From positions 372,001 to 436,000 of the forward strand of contig NZ_WQBE01000001.1 of assembly GCF_013032005.1 (NCBI RefSeq): a stretch of DNA of 64,000 nt. Direction: 5' to 3'. Origin of the DNA: Ruegeria atlantica. GTDB lineage: Bacteria; Pseudomonadota; Alphaproteobacteria; Rhodobacterales; Rhodobacteraceae. This document shows, piece by piece, positions 63,462 through 64,000 of this stretch (position 1 is the stretch's first letter; each line of letters begins with the position of its first letter). The notes below the pieces were generated by a model. The model was not told the DNA's origin and made no database searches. It saw only the letters and a list, made by a program, of their open reading frames with translations. The position numbers and the translations under genes are program-made.

Positions 63462-64000
63462 TTATAGTCCCAGTAATTCCTTGACCTTAGCAACGGTCGC
63501 CTCGGCAGTGATGCCAAAATGCTTGTACAGCTCATTCGCCGGAGCGGACGCGCCGAAGCTGGACATACCGATGAAGCCGGCCTTGGCTTCGCGGCCACGC
63601 TCACCCAATAGCCAGCGATCCCAGCCACCGGCGCGAACGGCGGCTTCGATACCGACGCGGACCGGACCACCGGGCAGAACGCGCTTGCGATAGGCTTCGT
63701 CCTGCTGTGCGAACAACTCCATACAGGGCATGGACACGACGCGAGTACCGATGCCTTCAGCCTCAAGCATCGCTTTGGCTTCCATAGCCAAAGAAACCTC
63801 GGAACCCGTTGCGATCAGGATGGCCTGACGTTTGCCTTCGGCATCAGCCAGCACATATGCGCCTTGCGCGGTCAGGTTCTTGGCTTTGTGTTCCGTGCGT
63901 ACGGTCGGAACGCCCTGACGGGTCAGCGACAGAACGGAGGGGCTGTCCTTGAACGTCAGGGCTAGTTCCCACGCTTCGGCGGTTTCCACAGAATCTGCGG
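63462..64000 (-). CDS. tkt: Transketolase, C-terminal part (runs off the window)
   Basis: The last 179 or so residues of transketolase, which moves two-carbon units in the pentose phosphate and Calvin pathways. Visible are [40 protein letters not shown] and the C-terminal [39 protein letters not shown], all typical of Tkt. The N-terminal thiamine diphosphate-binding part lies beyond position 64000. The reading frame is open to the edge. Gene order tkt-(DUF808)-gap supports a central carbon cluster. Confidence 0.95.
   Translation of the reverse strand, partial: ADSVETAEAWELALTFKDSPSVLSLTRQGVPTVRTEHKAKNLTAQGAYVLADAEGKRQAILIATGSEVSLAMEAKAMLEAEGIGTRVVSMPCMELFAQQDEAYRKRVLPGGPVRVGIEAAVRAGGWDRWLLGERGREAKAGFIGMSSFGASAPANELYKHFGITAEATVAKVKELLGL

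Noticed and set aside
1..64000. Mobile element, prophage, CRISPR array or toxin-antitoxin system
   Set aside because: No transposase, integrase, phage structural gene, spaced repeat array or paired small toxin/antitoxin genes were seen; the RatA-like START protein is better read as a COQ10-type protein.

Overview
The window looks like ordinary, gene-dense chromosome of a marine alphaproteobacterium of the Rhodobacteraceae (roseobacter group). Pointers are the GC-rich coding bias, a TRAP transporter with DctB/DctD-type regulators, a form II 'cox' cluster in S-L-M order, a LexA box of the alphaproteobacterial GTTC-N7-GTTC type, and the valine-catabolism genes. The group assignment is inferred from gene content; no rRNA is present. 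I see no insertion sequence, prophage, CRISPR array or plasmid origin.

Layout. 1-6.0 kb: start of a peroxiredoxin, lipA with an M20 amidohydrolase, hpt, a COQ10/RatA-type START protein, an MmgE/PrpD protein and pyrC. 6.1-14.9 kb: a molybdenum hydroxylase locus: MoxR ATPase, VWA protein, XdhC, a MoeA-like protein and coxS-coxL-coxM, with one unrelated secreted protein inserted. The CoxL active-site loop is AYRGAGR, so this is a form II enzyme and probably not a true CO dehydrogenase. 15-18.1 kb: an RpiR regulator divergent from a beta-keto acid cleavage enzyme (BKACE) and a class III aminotransferase. 18.1-24.4 kb: infC with a rare ATA start, then the assimilatory sulfite/APS reduction operon (cobA, DUF2849, cysI, cysH, DUF934, fpr) with a divergent Lrp regulator. 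24.4-32.1 kb: a cytochrome P450, dctB, a DctD-like regulator with a degenerate AAA+ domain, and dctPQM. 32.2-38.5 kb: a guanidine-II riboswitch with its SMR guanidinium exporter, tpiA, two Fe-S assembly proteins (HesB/IscA type and SufT), NfeD and a slipin, a nucleoside hydrolase and tgt. 38.5-49.3 kb: a secreted protein, lon behind a sigma-32-like promoter, an APC permease, tRNA-Val, an RTX serralysin-type protease, two identical tRNA-Asp genes, and uvrA behind a LexA box. 49.3-58.9 kb: valine catabolism in two blocks (mmsB, HIBYL-CoA hydrolase and acyl-CoA dehydrogenase; then mmsA with a divergent LysR), separated by a carboxylate-amine ligase, a methyltransferase, a fasciclin protein and an L,D-transpeptidase. 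58.9-64 kb: a CBS protein, coaD, two gap paralogs flanking an unannotated 47-residue membrane protein, a DUF808 protein and the end of tkt.

Functional links. The sulfite operon carries its own siroheme methyltransferase and a ferredoxin reductase as probable electron route. The two gap genes share LacI-type operator sequences and differ at the NAD-selecting residue (Asp36 versus Ala36), which suggests a glycolytic/gluconeogenic split. The dct locus has two matched operator-like elements upstream of dctP and no visible sigma-54 promoter, in keeping with a regulator that has lost GAFTGA. I found no convincing entirely new system. The best leads are the degenerate DctD, the RpiR/BKACE/aminotransferase module, the gap operators and the small membrane protein between the gap genes.
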